Source of the DNA: Kineothrix sp. IPX-CK
Lineage (GTDB): Bacteria; Bacillota; Clostridia; Lachnospirales; Lachnospiraceae
Reading direction: 5' to 3'
Assembly: GCF_039134705.1 (NCBI RefSeq)
Contig: NZ_CP146256.1
Coordinates: forward strand, 3,596,001 to 3,660,000
DNA length: 64,000 bases
Part shown: positions 36,244 to 45,748 of the stretch, one piece after another
Layout: every line of letters begins with the position of its first letter
How positions within the stretch are numbered: position 1 is the stretch's first letter
Position numbers and translations under genes: made by a program
The notes under the pieces: generated by a model
Databases searched by the model: none
Told to the model about the DNA's origin: nothing
The model's input: the letters and a program-made list of their open reading frames with translations, nothing else

Positions 36244-37537
36244 TTTTAGCATTCGGATAGATTCTCTCCATTACCTCATCGCTAAAACGCTCATCTATCC
36301 ATTCCTCCAGCCTGCTCTCCGGGCTTACTCCATACGCTCTTTCCGTATAGCGTGTCAATGCCATCCCGGACATGGCTATATTACAAATCATAAACACGAG
36401 AAAAGACCATGTGAAAACTTTCCCTATTTTCATCGGAAGTTTTTCTATTTTTTCCGACAAAACCGGATATAGTCTTTTCAGCCAGATGACCGCCGCTATT
36501 CCCCAGAAAAAACAGTATAGCAGGTTGATTCTTCCTCCCAGATTAAAGGGAATCTCGCTGTAGTCCCAAAACACCTGGCCGAACACGGCCTCCGTAAACA
36601 CGCTGCATAGGTATTCATACACACCCCCAAGTACAGTTCCGAACAGAAACACGAAACTGTCCGATTTATGCCTATGGTTATGTAAAAGAGCGGTAGCCAG
36701 CACGATTGCCAATCCCCAGACAATGCTAAAAGGGCCCCATACCACACTGCTGCGACTCATCCACACTCCGGCAGTGAGTCTGCAAAATATCGTTTCGATA
36801 ATGTCCCCCAGAAAGGCTCCGATAAAAAACAACAGGACCAGCTTATAAAATCCGCAGCCCTTTGCAAATACTGTCTCCTTTACGCAGCTTTTTTGCTGCT
36901 TCTGCCGCTTGGGGTAAGCCCGTTCCATACGCCTATTGATGTAATCCGCAATATAGTTTCCAAGGCGGATACTGATATTTCCCAGCCGGTGTTTCATCTT
37001 TTCCGCATTGGGGAACCGCTCCTGTATTCCGGCAGCAACCATATAAGAACCGGCTCCGTCCATGATCATTATTGCCGCCACTGTCCAGAGGACAATTTTC
37101 ATAACGGTTGCCGGAAACATTTCATAGAAACTTAAAAGCAACGGATTCACATACTTAAGTCCCAGTACTCCCAGGATTCCCCAGGCCACAGAGTATTGAA
37201 GACAGACATATCCGTCCAGATTCCATTTCTTATTGGAGTAATTCCACCATCGGCTTTGCCCTGTCTTTTCCAGCATATGTGCGGCTATCCACTCGATTAC
37301 CGTGCTAACGCTCATACATCCCAAAAACAGGAAAATCCACGATTCCTTTAGGTCGTTAAAACCTACAGTCATAATGACCGCACAGATACCGTATACGACA
37401 CAGAACGGTCCGCTCAATATACCTCTGTTAGAAAATACCTTCGTCTTTATAACCGTTATGCAGGTTTCTCCCAGCCATCCAATAAAGGAATACAGAAGAA
37501 ACAGCCACAATAATTGATAAAAAATACTTTCTCCCAT
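36233..37537 (-). CDS. CmpB-type membrane protein (putative ABC-transporter type IV), duplicated domain
   Basis: A 434-aa polytopic membrane protein with two related halves. The first opens FLLYSFIGWLGETC and has NRGILSGPFCVVYG with EWIAAHMLEKTGQSRWWNYS. The second has VLLFFIGAFLGDIIETIFCR, MSRSSVVWGPFSIVWG and EYLCSVFTEAVFGQVFWDYS. This pattern is the PF06541-like family, of unknown function despite its name. I start at ATG 37537 after AGGAGG. The frame opens with a TTG five codons earlier. It is the last gene behind the MarR regulator and ABC exporter in the same direction. Confidence 0.8.
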   Translation of the reverse strand: MGESIFYQLLWLFLLYSFIGWLGETCITVIKTKVFSNRGILSGPFCVVYGICAVIMTVGFNDLKESWIFLFLGCMSVSTVIEWIAAHMLEKTGQSRWWNYSNKKWNLDGYVCLQYSVAWGILGVLGLKYVNPLLLSFYEMFPATVMKIVLWTVAAIMIMDGAGSYMVAAGIQERFPNAEKMKHRLGNISIRLGNYIADYINRRMERAYPKRQKQQKSCVKETVFAKGCGFYKLVLLFFIGAFLGDIIETIFCRLTAGVWMSRSSVVWGPFSIVWGLAIVLATALLHNHRHKSDSFVFLFGTVLGGVYEYLCSVFTEAVFGQVFWDYSEIPFNLGGRINLLYCFFWGIAAVIWLKRLYPVLSEKIEKLPMKIGKVFTWSFLVFMICNIAMSGMALTRYTERAYGVSPESRLEEWIDERFSDEVMERIYPNAKTTS

Positions 37538-37578
37538 TAAAACCTCCTGCAACCAGCCAAATAATGCCTTTCCTATAA

Positions 37579-38013
37579 CTATGAAAGGATGCCCTTCTCA
37601 AGATTCTCACAAACCTTCATAAGAACCCTGTGAAAAGTCTCCATATCCTCCCGGGGAATATTCTTGCCAAGTATACCTTCCAACTGTTCGAAAGCCGCCC
37701 GGATATTCAATGCCTTTCCCCTGCCCTCTTCCGTCAGGCAGATGAGGGTAGAGCGCCTGCTCTCAGGATTGATTTCACGATTCAAAAGCCCCAGCTTTTC
37801 CAGATTATCGATAGCCCTCGACATCGTGGTGGTATCCATGTGACAGCGGACGGAAAGCTCCTTCTGGCTTATATGATCTTCCTTTAGAAGATTATTCAAG
37901 ATTCCGGCCTGACCCTGGCCGGGCGTCAGCCCATTATCCAGAAGCACCGGAGAAATCAGCTGTTTCCGCGCCTTTTCTTCACGTATAAAAAGTTCTCTTA
38001 TGCTGCTGCTCAT
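37579..38013 (-). CDS. MarR family transcriptional regulator
   Basis: A 144-aa winged-helix regulator. The DNA-binding core is DHISQKELSVRCHMDTTTMSRAIDNLEKLGLLNREINPESRRS with the wing and TLICLTEEGRGKA. Dimerisation helices lie at both ends. It is encoded 60 bp downstream of a heterodimeric ABC exporter. This arrangement is common for repressors that respond to an exported drug. The 26-bp palindrome in the exporter promoter (41736-41761) is its most likely operator. GGAAG precedes the ATG. Confidence 0.92.
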   Translation of the reverse strand: MSSSIRELFIREEKARKQLISPVLLDNGLTPGQGQAGILNNLLKEDHISQKELSVRCHMDTTTMSRAIDNLEKLGLLNREINPESRRSTLICLTEEGRGKALNIRAAFEQLEGILGKNIPREDMETFHRVLMKVCENLEKGILS

Positions 38014-38073
38014 TATAATCCACTTCCTCTCTTATATCCGTATTCCTCTTACTTTCGCTTATAGCAAATTTCA

Positions 38074-39933
38074 TCAACTCAATTCAAACTGACCAGTATA
38101 AAGCTGATAATATCGCCCTTTTTGCGACAGTAGCTCTTCATGGTCGCCCCGTTCTATGACCTTGCCCTGTTCCAGAACAAGAATCGCCTTGGAATTGCGG
38201 ACGGTAGACAACCTATGGGCGATTACGAATACTGTACGGTCCTCCATCAGGGTATCCATGCCCTTTTCGATCAGCTTCTCCGTACGGGTGTCGATTGAAC
38301 TGGTAGCCTCATCCATTACGAGCACGGGCGGCTGAGAAATTGCAGCCCTCGCAATCGCCAGGAGCTGCCTCTGTCCTTGTGATAAATTTGCTCCGTCACT
38401 TTCTAACAGAGTATTATAGCCTCCCGGCAGTCTTTGAATGAAGGAGTGTGCATTGGCTAACTTTGCAGCCCTAACCACGTCCTCCTCGCTTGCCTGAAGC
38501 CTTCCGTAACGGATATTATCGGCTATGGTTCCGGTAAATAAACGGGTATCCTGAATAATAAGAGAAATGGAGCGCCTTAAATCAGACTTTTTAATGTCCC
38601 TGATGTCAATTCCATCATATGTAATCTGCCCTTCCTCTATTTCATAGAAACGGTTGACCAGATTGATAATGGTAGTTTTTCCTGCGCCGGTAGAACCCAC
38701 AAAAGCTATTTTCTGACCGGGCTTTGCATACAGATTGATTCCGTCTAGTATTGTGTGCTCCTTCGTATATCCGAATACGACGTCGTGGAAACGCACGTCT
38801 CCCTTTAAGGGCACATAGGAAAAACTGCCGTCCGCCTGCTGTATTCTCCATGCGAAGGCTCCCGTATACGTATCGCTTTCCCGAAGCGTGCCGTCATCCT
38901 CTCTCCTTACTTTTTTTAATGTAATGGTTCCTTCATCAATTTCAGGCTCTTCCTCCATCATCGCAAATATCTTTTCCGCACTGGCCAAAGCCACCATAAG
39001 GAAATTAATCTGCATGGTAAACTGATTCATGGGCATTGCACTTTGCCGTACATATACAAGATAAGAAGCCAGTGTCCCGATATCCGTAAGACCCGCCAGC
39101 GCAAACAGTCCTCCCACACATGCCGAAACCGCGTAATTGATGTAGGAAAGCGCCACGATGGTGGGAATCGTCTTTGCCGTATAAGTAAAGGCCTTCGTAG
39201 AAGCTTCCCGCAACTTTTCGTTCAACTCGCTGAACCTCATAAAGTCCTGCTCCTCGTGATTGAAGATTTTCTCCACCTTCTGCCCCGCTACCATTTCCTC
39301 TACATAGCCGTTAATCGCTCCCAGATTCTTCTGCTGAGCGGAGAAATACGCTTTGCTCATCTTGCCGTTATGACGGATATACAGAAGCATAAAAGCCGAA
39401 AACACTATGACGATAAGTGACAGACGCAGATCCAGAATGATCAGCATAACAATCGTTCCAACAGAGGTTATAAAGCTTTGAATGAGCAGCGTAAAACTAT
39501 TGTTCAGGGCCTCCGATATGGTGTCCACATCGTTTGTAAAATGGCTCATCAAATCACCATGGGTATGGGAGTCGAAGTAGCGCAGCGGAAGCTTTTGCGT
39601 ATGCTCAAACAAATCGCTTCTGATTTCCGATACTATCTTTTGGGAAACATGGACCATAAGCTTATTGTAAAAATAGCAGGTCAACACTCCCGCCCCATAT
39701 ATAACTCCCATGATAACTATCATTTTCATAAGTCCCGGTATATCTCCCGGCATAATATAATCGTTTACCACGGTTTTTAATAAATAGGTACCTGCGATAC
39801 CGGAAGCAGAGCTTATACAGACGAATACCGCAATCACAAGCAAAGAAGCTTTATGCCGTCCTAAATAACGAAGAAGCTGCAGCAAAGCTTTCTTCGCATT
39901 TTTCGGTTTTACATTAGACGTAGGTCTGGCCAT
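38074..39933 (-). CDS. ABC exporter half-transporter (permease plus ATPase), second subunit
   Basis: A 619-aa protein with six membrane helices (about 25-330) and a nucleotide-binding domain with Walker A GSTGAGKTT, signature LSQGQRQ, Walker B VLVMDEATSSIDTRTE and switch His in IAHRL. An insertion of about 45 residues (EGTITLKKVRREDDGTL) between the membrane part and the ATPase is typical of one subunit of heterodimeric exporters. The start ATG shares one base with the stop TAA of the partner gene, so translation is coupled. The catalytic Glu after Walker B is present, making this the canonical ATP site subunit. Confidence 0.93.
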   Translation of the reverse strand: MARPTSNVKPKNAKKALLQLLRYLGRHKASLLVIAVFVCISSASGIAGTYLLKTVVNDYIMPGDIPGLMKMIVIMGVIYGAGVLTCYFYNKLMVHVSQKIVSEIRSDLFEHTQKLPLRYFDSHTHGDLMSHFTNDVDTISEALNNSFTLLIQSFITSVGTIVMLIILDLRLSLIVIVFSAFMLLYIRHNGKMSKAYFSAQQKNLGAINGYVEEMVAGQKVEKIFNHEEQDFMRFSELNEKLREASTKAFTYTAKTIPTIVALSYINYAVSACVGGLFALAGLTDIGTLASYLVYVRQSAMPMNQFTMQINFLMVALASAEKIFAMMEEEPEIDEGTITLKKVRREDDGTLRESDTYTGAFAWRIQQADGSFSYVPLKGDVRFHDVVFGYTKEHTILDGINLYAKPGQKIAFVGSTGAGKTTIINLVNRFYEIEEGQITYDGIDIRDIKKSDLRRSISLIIQDTRLFTGTIADNIRYGRLQASEEDVVRAAKLANAHSFIQRLPGGYNTLLESDGANLSQGQRQLLAIARAAISQPPVLVMDEATSSIDTRTEKLIEKGMDTLMEDRTVFVIAHRLSTVRNSKAILVLEQGKVIERGDHEELLSQKGRYYQLYTGQFELS

Positions 39934-41708
39934 TATAAATTACCTCCTTGCGGCTGCTGCAAGCAGTCACCAAAGTCAGGCAAATCTGCCTCCGATTCGT
40001 TGCCTTCACGGTAATAAATATCGCGGTAGATTTCATTATCCTTCAGCAGGGTCTCATGGGTTCCTATGGCATTTATTTTACCGTCGTCAAGAATTATGAT
40101 CTGATCCGCATCCATGATAGAGCTTATCCGCTGGGCGACAATGATTTTTGTCATTCCCGGCAGTTCCTTATCAAGCGCCTCCTTTATCCTTGCTTCCGTC
40201 GCAGTATCCACAGCGCTTGTGGAATCATCGAGAATCAATACCTTCGGCGCTTTCAGTATGGCGCGCGCTATACATAAACGCTGCTTCTGTCCGCCTGATA
40301 CGTTAACGCCTCCCTGCCCCAGCTCAGTGTCATATCCATTTTCCAGACGGCCGATGAATTCATCCACACAAGCAATACGGCAGGCACGCTCTATCTCCTC
40401 CAAAGAAGCATTCTCCTTGCCCCACAAGAGGTTTTCCCTTACCGTGCCTGAAAACAGCGTGTTTTTTTGGAGTACCATAGCAATAGAATCCCGCAGCTTT
40501 CTTTGAGTAAATTCATAAATAGGATGCCCGTCGATAACAATATTTCCCGCAGTCACATCGTAAAGCCTCGGTATCAGCTGAACCAGAGTGCTCTTAGAAG
40601 AACCGGTAGACCCGATGATTCCCACAGTCTGCCCCGATTCAATATCCAGCGAAATATCGGACAATACGTATTCCTTTGCAGTTTCCTTGTATTTAAAATA
40701 TACGTGTTCAAAGCGGATGCTCCCGCTTTTCATTTCGATATTCTTTGCCAGTTCGTCCTTAATGGCAGGCTCCTCTTCCATTACTTCCAGGATTCGTTTC
40801 CATGAAGTCAAGGAACGGGTGAACATTAAAAACACGTTGGAAAACATCATAAGGGAGTTCAGCACTTGGAGAACATAGCTTAAGAAGCTGGTGAGGCTTC
40901 CTACCTTCATTCCTCCAATTGCCACCAGATTTCCACCAAACCAGAGAATGCTTATAATCGTTACATACATTACGAATTGGAATGCAGGCATGTTAAGAAC
41001 CGCCAAAGAAAAGGCTTTTTCAGAATTATCCCTAAGATTCTGATTTACTTCTTCAAATTTGGCAATTTCATAATCCTCCCTGACATAAGCTTTTACTACC
41101 CGGATCGCTGCCAGATTCTCTTGGATAATACGATTTACATAATCCACCGCCGCCTGCATTCTCGCATATAGAGGGCGGACATTCCTGACAATAAAGAACA
41201 GGCTGATTCCAAGCATAGGAGCTGCAATCAAAAAAACTACTGCCAGCGCCGCGTTGATTTTAAAGGATAGAAAAATAGCGATAAACAGCATGACAGGAGA
41301 TCGAAATCCCGGCCGCAGACCGTTGGTAATCGAGTTCTGAATGGTCGTAACATCGCTGGTAAGTCTTGTAACCAGAGACGGAACACTGAATTTATCCGTG
41401 TTAGGAAAGGAATAGGTCTGCATTTTCTTAAATTCCGCAGCCCGGATAGCCGCTCCAATCCCATTGCCGCAGACGGCAGTAAATTTGGCATATAAGTTTC
41501 CAAGCCATAGAGAAATTACCGCGCAGGCCACCATCTGGAAGCCCTTCCACAAAATGTAGCTTTTATCCCTGTTCACAATCCCAACGTCGATAATATCCGC
41601 CATAATCATAGGAATGATAAGCTCAAATACCGTCTCTACCTCAATACAAATAATTGCCAGAATCAGTTCCTTTTTATAGTCTTTGGCATAGACTAAAAAT
41701 CTCTTCAT
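39933..41708 (-). CDS. ABC exporter half-transporter (permease plus ATPase), first subunit
   Basis: A 591-aa partner with six helices (about 15-310) and an ATPase domain: Walker A GSTGSSKST, signature VSGGQKQR and Walker B VLILDDSTSAVDTAT. The residue after the Walker B aspartate is Asp rather than the catalytic Glu, and the switch position reads VAQRIS (Gln for His). This is the degenerate-site pattern of heterodimeric multidrug exporters such as BmrCD/TM287-288. AGGAG precedes the ATG by 8 nt. It is first in the operon under a near-consensus promoter with a palindromic operator. Confidence 0.93.
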   Translation of the reverse strand: MKRFLVYAKDYKKELILAIICIEVETVFELIIPMIMADIIDVGIVNRDKSYILWKGFQMVACAVISLWLGNLYAKFTAVCGNGIGAAIRAAEFKKMQTYSFPNTDKFSVPSLVTRLTSDVTTIQNSITNGLRPGFRSPVMLFIAIFLSFKINAALAVVFLIAAPMLGISLFFIVRNVRPLYARMQAAVDYVNRIIQENLAAIRVVKAYVREDYEIAKFEEVNQNLRDNSEKAFSLAVLNMPAFQFVMYVTIISILWFGGNLVAIGGMKVGSLTSFLSYVLQVLNSLMMFSNVFLMFTRSLTSWKRILEVMEEEPAIKDELAKNIEMKSGSIRFEHVYFKYKETAKEYVLSDISLDIESGQTVGIIGSTGSSKSTLVQLIPRLYDVTAGNIVIDGHPIYEFTQRKLRDSIAMVLQKNTLFSGTVRENLLWGKENASLEEIERACRIACVDEFIGRLENGYDTELGQGGVNVSGGQKQRLCIARAILKAPKVLILDDSTSAVDTATEARIKEALDKELPGMTKIIVAQRISSIMDADQIIILDDGKINAIGTHETLLKDNEIYRDIYYREGNESEADLPDFGDCLQQPQGGNL

Positions 41709-41735
41709 AATAGATTCTCCTAAATTATCGCTATC

Positions 41736-41800
41736 ACAATTGTTGCATATGCATTAATTGTAACAGCAATAATTATAGTACTATGTATGTGTATAGTCAA
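41736..41800 (-). promoter_or_regulatory. Near-consensus promoter and large palindromic operator of the ABC exporter operon
   Basis: On the minus strand TTGACT (41795-41800), 17 bp, TATAAT (41772-41777). Just downstream of the expected start, 41736-41761 is a 26-bp palindrome matching its own reverse complement at 22 of 26 positions, with core TGCATATGCA and outer arms ACAATT/AATTGT. Size and place fit a MarR repressor site. Confidence 0.65.
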
Positions 41801-42107
41801 GAGAAAAAGGCGGCTATTTATTTAACTATCAATGAGGCAAACCTACCGATAATCGGCTTTATGACGGGGAATAAAAGCAGAAACTTCCTCCTGATAACGA
41901 TGCTCCATGTCTTTGAGTATCGAGTTGAAAATGTCTTGCTTTCCGCTAACCAGACCAACTAAGCAAAGTCAAGCCTTTTCGAATAAAAAATAATAAAGCA
42001 AAAATGAACAAGACAACCGGAGCCGCCTATGCTTTAGTGGCCCGAAGTCTTATCGTTTGCCGCCAGGCGCTATCCAAGGTCAACAGGCCTTCTTCATCGA
42101 CTGGAGT
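41801..42107. other. Gene-free stretch with possible coding debris
   Basis: No intact gene. On the minus strand short coding-like fragments in different frames can be read, for example QDIFNSILKDMEHRYQEEV and LLTLDSAWRQTIRLRATKA, separated by stops. This looks like the scar of lost genes next to the cysteine-hydrolase/WYL pair. I cannot identify the parent genes. Confidence 0.35.
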
Positions 42108-42629
42108 TCAGCCGTGTTTCTGTGCTTCAAAGATGTGATTAGCTAACAAATCATTTAAACTAATTATTTTACTGCCTTTACTTTCATAATAGCGCAGCAT
42201 TTCGTCGATTTTTCTTTTATCATAACTTGTAATGCCATCTGATAATACATTAACGCTATAATTTGCTTTGCGTAAGTTGTAACAGGTTGATTTAACACAA
42301 GCAACAGCATCTGCTCCTGTTATGTAGAAATCGCATATTTCATTTTTACCAATAAAGTCTGTAAATTCTTCACTGCTTAATGCGTTTCCTTTGTATTTTG
42401 TAAAAATATTTTTTGATACTATTTTCAAATCTGAAACTAATTCAGCCCCATATGTATTTGGTTTAAAAGTCCTCGTGCCGGCTGATAAATTTTCATGCCT
42501 TATATAAATAACATGAATATTATTATTGACTGCCCAATCAATAGCTTTATTGATATTGTCAATAATATCCTTATAATTCTTTGTTATGTCATTTTGAATA
42601 TCAATTATTACTAAGGCTTTTTTTTGCAT
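42108..42629 (-). CDS. Cysteine hydrolase (isochorismatase-like) family protein
   Basis: A 173-aa protein with the isochorismatase fold: MQKKALVIIDIQND carries the catalytic Asp10, a Lys follows in the TKYKGNA segment, and the nucleophile Cys lies in GADAVACVKST before the switch-like STCYNLRKANY. Members hydrolyse small amides such as nicotinamide or act on isochorismate; the substrate is open. ATG 42629 with GGAGGAG five bases upstream is preferred to the longer frame 22 codons earlier. It is AT-rich compared with its neighbours and divergent from a WYL regulator, so both may have been acquired together. Confidence 0.88.
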   Translation of the reverse strand: MQKKALVIIDIQNDITKNYKDIIDNINKAIDWAVNNNIHVIYIRHENLSAGTRTFKPNTYGAELVSDLKIVSKNIFTKYKGNALSSEEFTDFIGKNEICDFYITGADAVACVKSTCYNLRKANYSVNVLSDGITSYDKRKIDEMLRYYESKGSKIISLNDLLANHIFEAQKHG

Positions 42630-42688
42630 AGTGTCTCCTCCTGACAGGTACATTGATTTGTTTGCTTTTTTATTGTACCACGCAATTG

Positions 42689-42717
42689 TTGACAACAGTA
42701 TGGCAGCAATCTATAAT
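42689..42717 (+). promoter_or_regulatory. Consensus sigma-A promoter of the WYL regulator gene
   Basis: TTGACA (42689-42694), exactly 17 bp, TATAAT (42712-42717). A TTGT-TG-ACAA palindrome overlaps the -35 and could be an autoregulatory site. Confidence 0.8.
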
Positions 42718-42749
42718 GATAAAAAGAATTTTTGAAAGGCGGCTATCAG

Positions 42750-43700
42750 ATGAAAGTTGACCGGCTTGTTAGTATTATTATGATACTCCTTGATAAAGAA
42801 CGTATAGGTGCACAGGAGTTAGCAGATATGTTTGAAGTTTCACCCCGCACAATCTACCGCGACATAGACACTATCAACATGGCGGGTATTCCTGTTCGCG
42901 GGGCATCGGGAGTGGGCGGCGGCTTTGAAATCATGCAGAAATACAAGATTGATAAAAAGGTGTTTTCGACTGCCGACCTTTCCGCTATCTTGATGGGGCT
43001 TTCCAGTCTTTCCAACATGATACGAGGTGATGAACTGGTAAACGCCCTTGCGAAAGTCAAGAGTTTTATCCCCGCCGACAGAGCGAAAGACATTGAATTA
43101 AAAGCAAATCAAATATATATAGATTTAAGTCCGTGGATGGGCAACCGGAACATTCAACCATATTTAGAAATTATCAAAACAGCTTTACAGGAAAGTAAGC
43201 TGCTGACCTTTGAATATGCGGACCGCTACGGAAATAAAACCGTACGAACAGCCGAACCGTATCAGCTTGTATTGAAAAGTAGTCACTGGTACCTGCAAGG
43301 GTATTGCCATAAAAGAAATGATTTTCGCTTATTCAAGCTGTCCCGCACATCGAATTTGCAAATACAAGAGAAATTTTTTACACCACGAGATTATCAAAAA
43401 CCGCAGTTCGATTTTACTGATATTTTGGCAACTATGCAAACAATAATCAAGATTCGCATTCATAAATCTATCATGGACAGGGTACTTGATTATTGCACTT
43501 ATGAACACTTTTCTCCAGACGGTGATGAGCACTACATTGTTAGTTTTCCTTTCATAGAGAACGAATACTACTACAATATTCTTTTCAGTTTTGGGGATAA
43601 ATGCGAGTGTTTAGAGCCGTTACATATCCACACAGAAATGAAACGCAGAATACATGATATAGCTACCTTATACGAAAGCTCGCGAATAAATACGCCCTGA
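42750..43700 (+). CDS. HTH/WYL-domain transcriptional regulator (YafY-like)
   Basis: A 316-aa regulator. The N-terminal HTH_11 domain (about 5-60) reads ERIGAQELADMFEVSPRTIYRDIDTINMAGIPV. The WYL domain (about 135-215) reads LLTFEYADRYGNKTVRTAEPYQLVLKSSHWYLQGYC and FRLFKLSRTSNL. A WCX-like C-terminal region follows. WYL proteins sense nucleotides or other small ligands and often control stress or defence genes. The divergent cysteine hydrolase is the likely target. ATG 42750 follows AAAGGCGG; a TTG six codons earlier opens the frame. Confidence 0.92.
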   Translation: MKVDRLVSIIMILLDKERIGAQELADMFEVSPRTIYRDIDTINMAGIPVRGASGVGGGFEIMQKYKIDKKVFSTADLSAILMGLSSLSNMIRGDELVNALAKVKSFIPADRAKDIELKANQIYIDLSPWMGNRNIQPYLEIIKTALQESKLLTFEYADRYGNKTVRTAEPYQLVLKSSHWYLQGYCHKRNDFRLFKLSRTSNLQIQEKFFTPRDYQKPQFDFTDILATMQTIIKIRIHKSIMDRVLDYCTYEHFSPDGDEHYIVSFPFIENEYYYNILFSFGDKCECLEPLHIHTEMKRRIHDIATLYESSRINTP

Positions 43701-43858
43701 TTCCGGCTGTTCACTTCCGCCATGCACTCTCGTATGGCAGCTAATTCTTCATGGATTATCATGATATGAACCCGCAAAATCCTTTTTTTGACATAATATT
43801 TTAGCCCCCATGATTCATTTAACTCGTTCTAATTATTGGGACAGAAAAAGCAAAAAAG

Positions 43859-43895
43859 CAAGCGTATCGTCCACTTTGAACAATACGCTTGTTTT
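43859..43895 (+). terminator. Rho-independent terminator downstream of the WYL gene
   Basis: CAAGCGTAT (43859-43867) pairs with ATACGCTTG (43883-43891), followed by TTTT. A second possible hairpin (GGCAGC...CCC with AGGGCTGCC, then TTTTCTT) lies at about 43910-43975. Confidence 0.6.
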
Positions 43896-43968
43896 AAACA
43901 TTTTTCCTTGGCAGCAGCCCATAAACAATATAGTTTTCTTATACCGTCTTACGCAGGGCTGCCTTTTC

Positions 43969-44115
43969 TTATCTTTTCTGGTTAATGGGATGTATTCCTT
44001 CTTCTCTGACATTGTGCCCTGAGTTTTGATTTTCGGGTTCTGACTTTTGCGTAATACTATTGTACTTATCATGATTCTTTTGCCGATTTTGCTTTTCCTG
44101 CTTTTTCTTGTCCAT
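43969..44115 (-). CDS. Small hydrophilic protein of unknown function
   Basis: A 48-aa, Lys/Gln/Asn-rich product (MDKKKQEKQNRQKNHDKYNS at the start) with AGAGGTGA about 6-8 nt before ATG 44115. It lies 62 bp beyond the endolysin gene stop, in the same direction, and could be the last gene of that cassette. I do not recognise the family, and its low complexity makes chance coding possible. Confidence 0.4.
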   Translation of the reverse strand: MDKKKQEKQNRQKNHDKYNSITQKSEPENQNSGHNVREEGIHPINQKR

Positions 44116-44177
44116 GCGATTCACCTCTGGAATAGTATGCGTATGGCTTGAAGAAATATACTCCGAATCATCCCTTA

Positions 44178-45383
44178 TCACATAGAAGATTCCTCATTCG
44201 TATCATATAATTGTAACATAGAGATCACACCGATCTTTTCAAGCTTTTTAACAAGACTCTCCGCCTTGTTTCGGCTTTTATATGCACCAAGCTGCACGAT
44301 CCATTTCTTTCCTCCCGGGGCAATCTCATCATCTGCTGCATCAAATCTTGTAAGATCATATTTTTCTATGTAATCATTGATAAGGGACTCCGCATAAGTC
44401 AAGGAAGTAGCATATCCCAAATCCTGCAAATACTGGCATACAAGTACATATTCCGCACAACCGATTATAGGCCCATAGCGCAGCGTTTTTCCGCCGTCCG
44501 TGCTCCTTTCGGATATGTAGGTGTTGTGGTCCAGAATGGACTCTTCCCAGCTTCCATATGCACGCCATTCGGTGTTGTCAACTATGTAATAGCTTCCGTC
44601 AGACCGCTGTTCCGTGGCAGCCTTGATATAGGTTTTGCCGGTCCAGCCATTCTTTTTGATTCCGAACAAAGCATTCGCCTTCTGTGCTAGTTCCGAAGTA
44701 CCTCTTGCGGATTCCTTTATGGCTTGAGCCAACACCACAGAGGGCAGCATTATTTTTCTGTCTATCCAGTCCTGCCTTGCGACTTCGCCTACGAACTCCA
44801 TAAAATCATCCAGGGGCATGTCGTGCTCTTCTTCCGGTACCGTCTCCGGCGTTACCGCATAATCATAGATACCGTTAAAGATGGCCTGTGCTATAGTATC
44901 CGCGCCACCTATTTTATTATAGAGATCTACATCTGCCTGATTATCACAAAAGCATACCTCAATCAGCATGGCCTTTGCTTTTGTCTTGTTAATGACATAA
45001 AGCCCGCTGCCGGCTTTCACTCCGCGGTTTTTAAATCCATAAGCGGCAATGTTATTGCAAACGTCCAACGCATCCTGATACTGTCTGCCCTCGTAGGTAT
45101 AGACTTCTACACCTTGTCCGGTGTGGGACGCCGAAGCATTGAAATGGATACTGATAAACCAGTCCAGATCTTCCCTGTTCGCTAACGCCACCGCTGCCGC
45201 AAGATATTCATTCTGTGTACCCGCTTCATCTATCGTACAATCAACCACTTTTACACCTGCGGCACGTAATTTCTCCATGAGAGAATATCCGACAAGCCTC
45301 GTGTGGTTAGATTCCTTGATGAGGCCCACAGCGCCATAACCGGCACCGCTTATCGTATGCCCACAGTTTACTCCTATTGTCAT
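44178..45383 (-). CDS. Phage-type endolysin: N-acetylmuramoyl-L-alanine amidase, glucosaminidase and SPOR domains
   Basis: A 401-aa modular lysin. Residues about 1-185 form an Amidase_3 domain (TIGVNCGHTISGAGYGAVG with the zinc His, FISIHFNAS and the Glu in AMLIEVCFCDN). About 195-330 is a FlgJ/LytD-type glucosaminidase domain (MLPSVVLAQAIKESARGTSEL, ALFGIKKNGWTG). About 345-395 is a SPOR domain (KKWIVQLGAYKSRNKAESLVKKLEKIG). There is no signal peptide, so release needs the adjacent holin. ATG 45383 follows AAGGAG by 8 nt. Two cell-wall activities plus SPOR in one lysin is a strong lysis tool. N-terminal and central parts recur as decayed DNA at 47858-48103. Confidence 0.92.
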   Translation of the reverse strand: MTIGVNCGHTISGAGYGAVGLIKESNHTRLVGYSLMEKLRAAGVKVVDCTIDEAGTQNEYLAAAVALANREDLDWFISIHFNASASHTGQGVEVYTYEGRQYQDALDVCNNIAAYGFKNRGVKAGSGLYVINKTKAKAMLIEVCFCDNQADVDLYNKIGGADTIAQAIFNGIYDYAVTPETVPEEEHDMPLDDFMEFVGEVARQDWIDRKIMLPSVVLAQAIKESARGTSELAQKANALFGIKKNGWTGKTYIKAATEQRSDGSYYIVDNTEWRAYGSWEESILDHNTYISERSTDGGKTLRYGPIIGCAEYVLVCQYLQDLGYATSLTYAESLINDYIEKYDLTRFDAADDEIAPGGKKWIVQLGAYKSRNKAESLVKKLEKIGVISMLQLYDTNEESSM

Positions 45384-45398
45384 AGTATACACTCCTTA

Positions 45399-45599
45399 CT
45401 ATTTCAGCTCCGGCAGCCCTGCTGTTGAGGTCAGGAGGGATAATATCCCGGCCAGTACTGATGCGGATGCTACCACCGTCCAGTTTACCTCCGACATGAT
45501 TGCAGCGGTACCTATGGTAGCTACTGCCGTCTGGGCTACTGTTTTGACTGCTCTTATGCCTGCTGCCTTTAACCAGTTTATGAGTTCATTATTTTTCAT
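45399..45599 (-). CDS. Phage holin (r1t-like)
   Basis: A 66-aa protein with a charged N-terminus, LKAAGIRAVKTVAQTAVATIG, and two hydrophobic segments (VAQTAVATIGTAAIM and WTVVASASVLAGILSLLTSTAGLPE), the layout of r1t-family holins that make membrane lesions so the lysin can reach the wall. AGGAG precedes the ATG. It lies 15 bp upstream of the endolysin gene and is co-transcribed with it. Part of the gene recurs as a fragment at 48104-48196 with high identity. Confidence 0.85.
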   Translation of the reverse strand: MKNNELINWLKAAGIRAVKTVAQTAVATIGTAAIMSEVNWTVVASASVLAGILSLLTSTAGLPELK

Positions 45600-45748
45600 A
45601 TTCTTTCTCCTTTTTTATAAGATTGTTATTAGACGATTGTGGAACTCCTGACTTTTATTAATTCTATGTATGATTCCATGATATTAAAGCAACTTTTCCT
45701 ACAAAATAATTATAGTAGAAAACAAAACTGTTTAAGAGCAGCGAGTTT

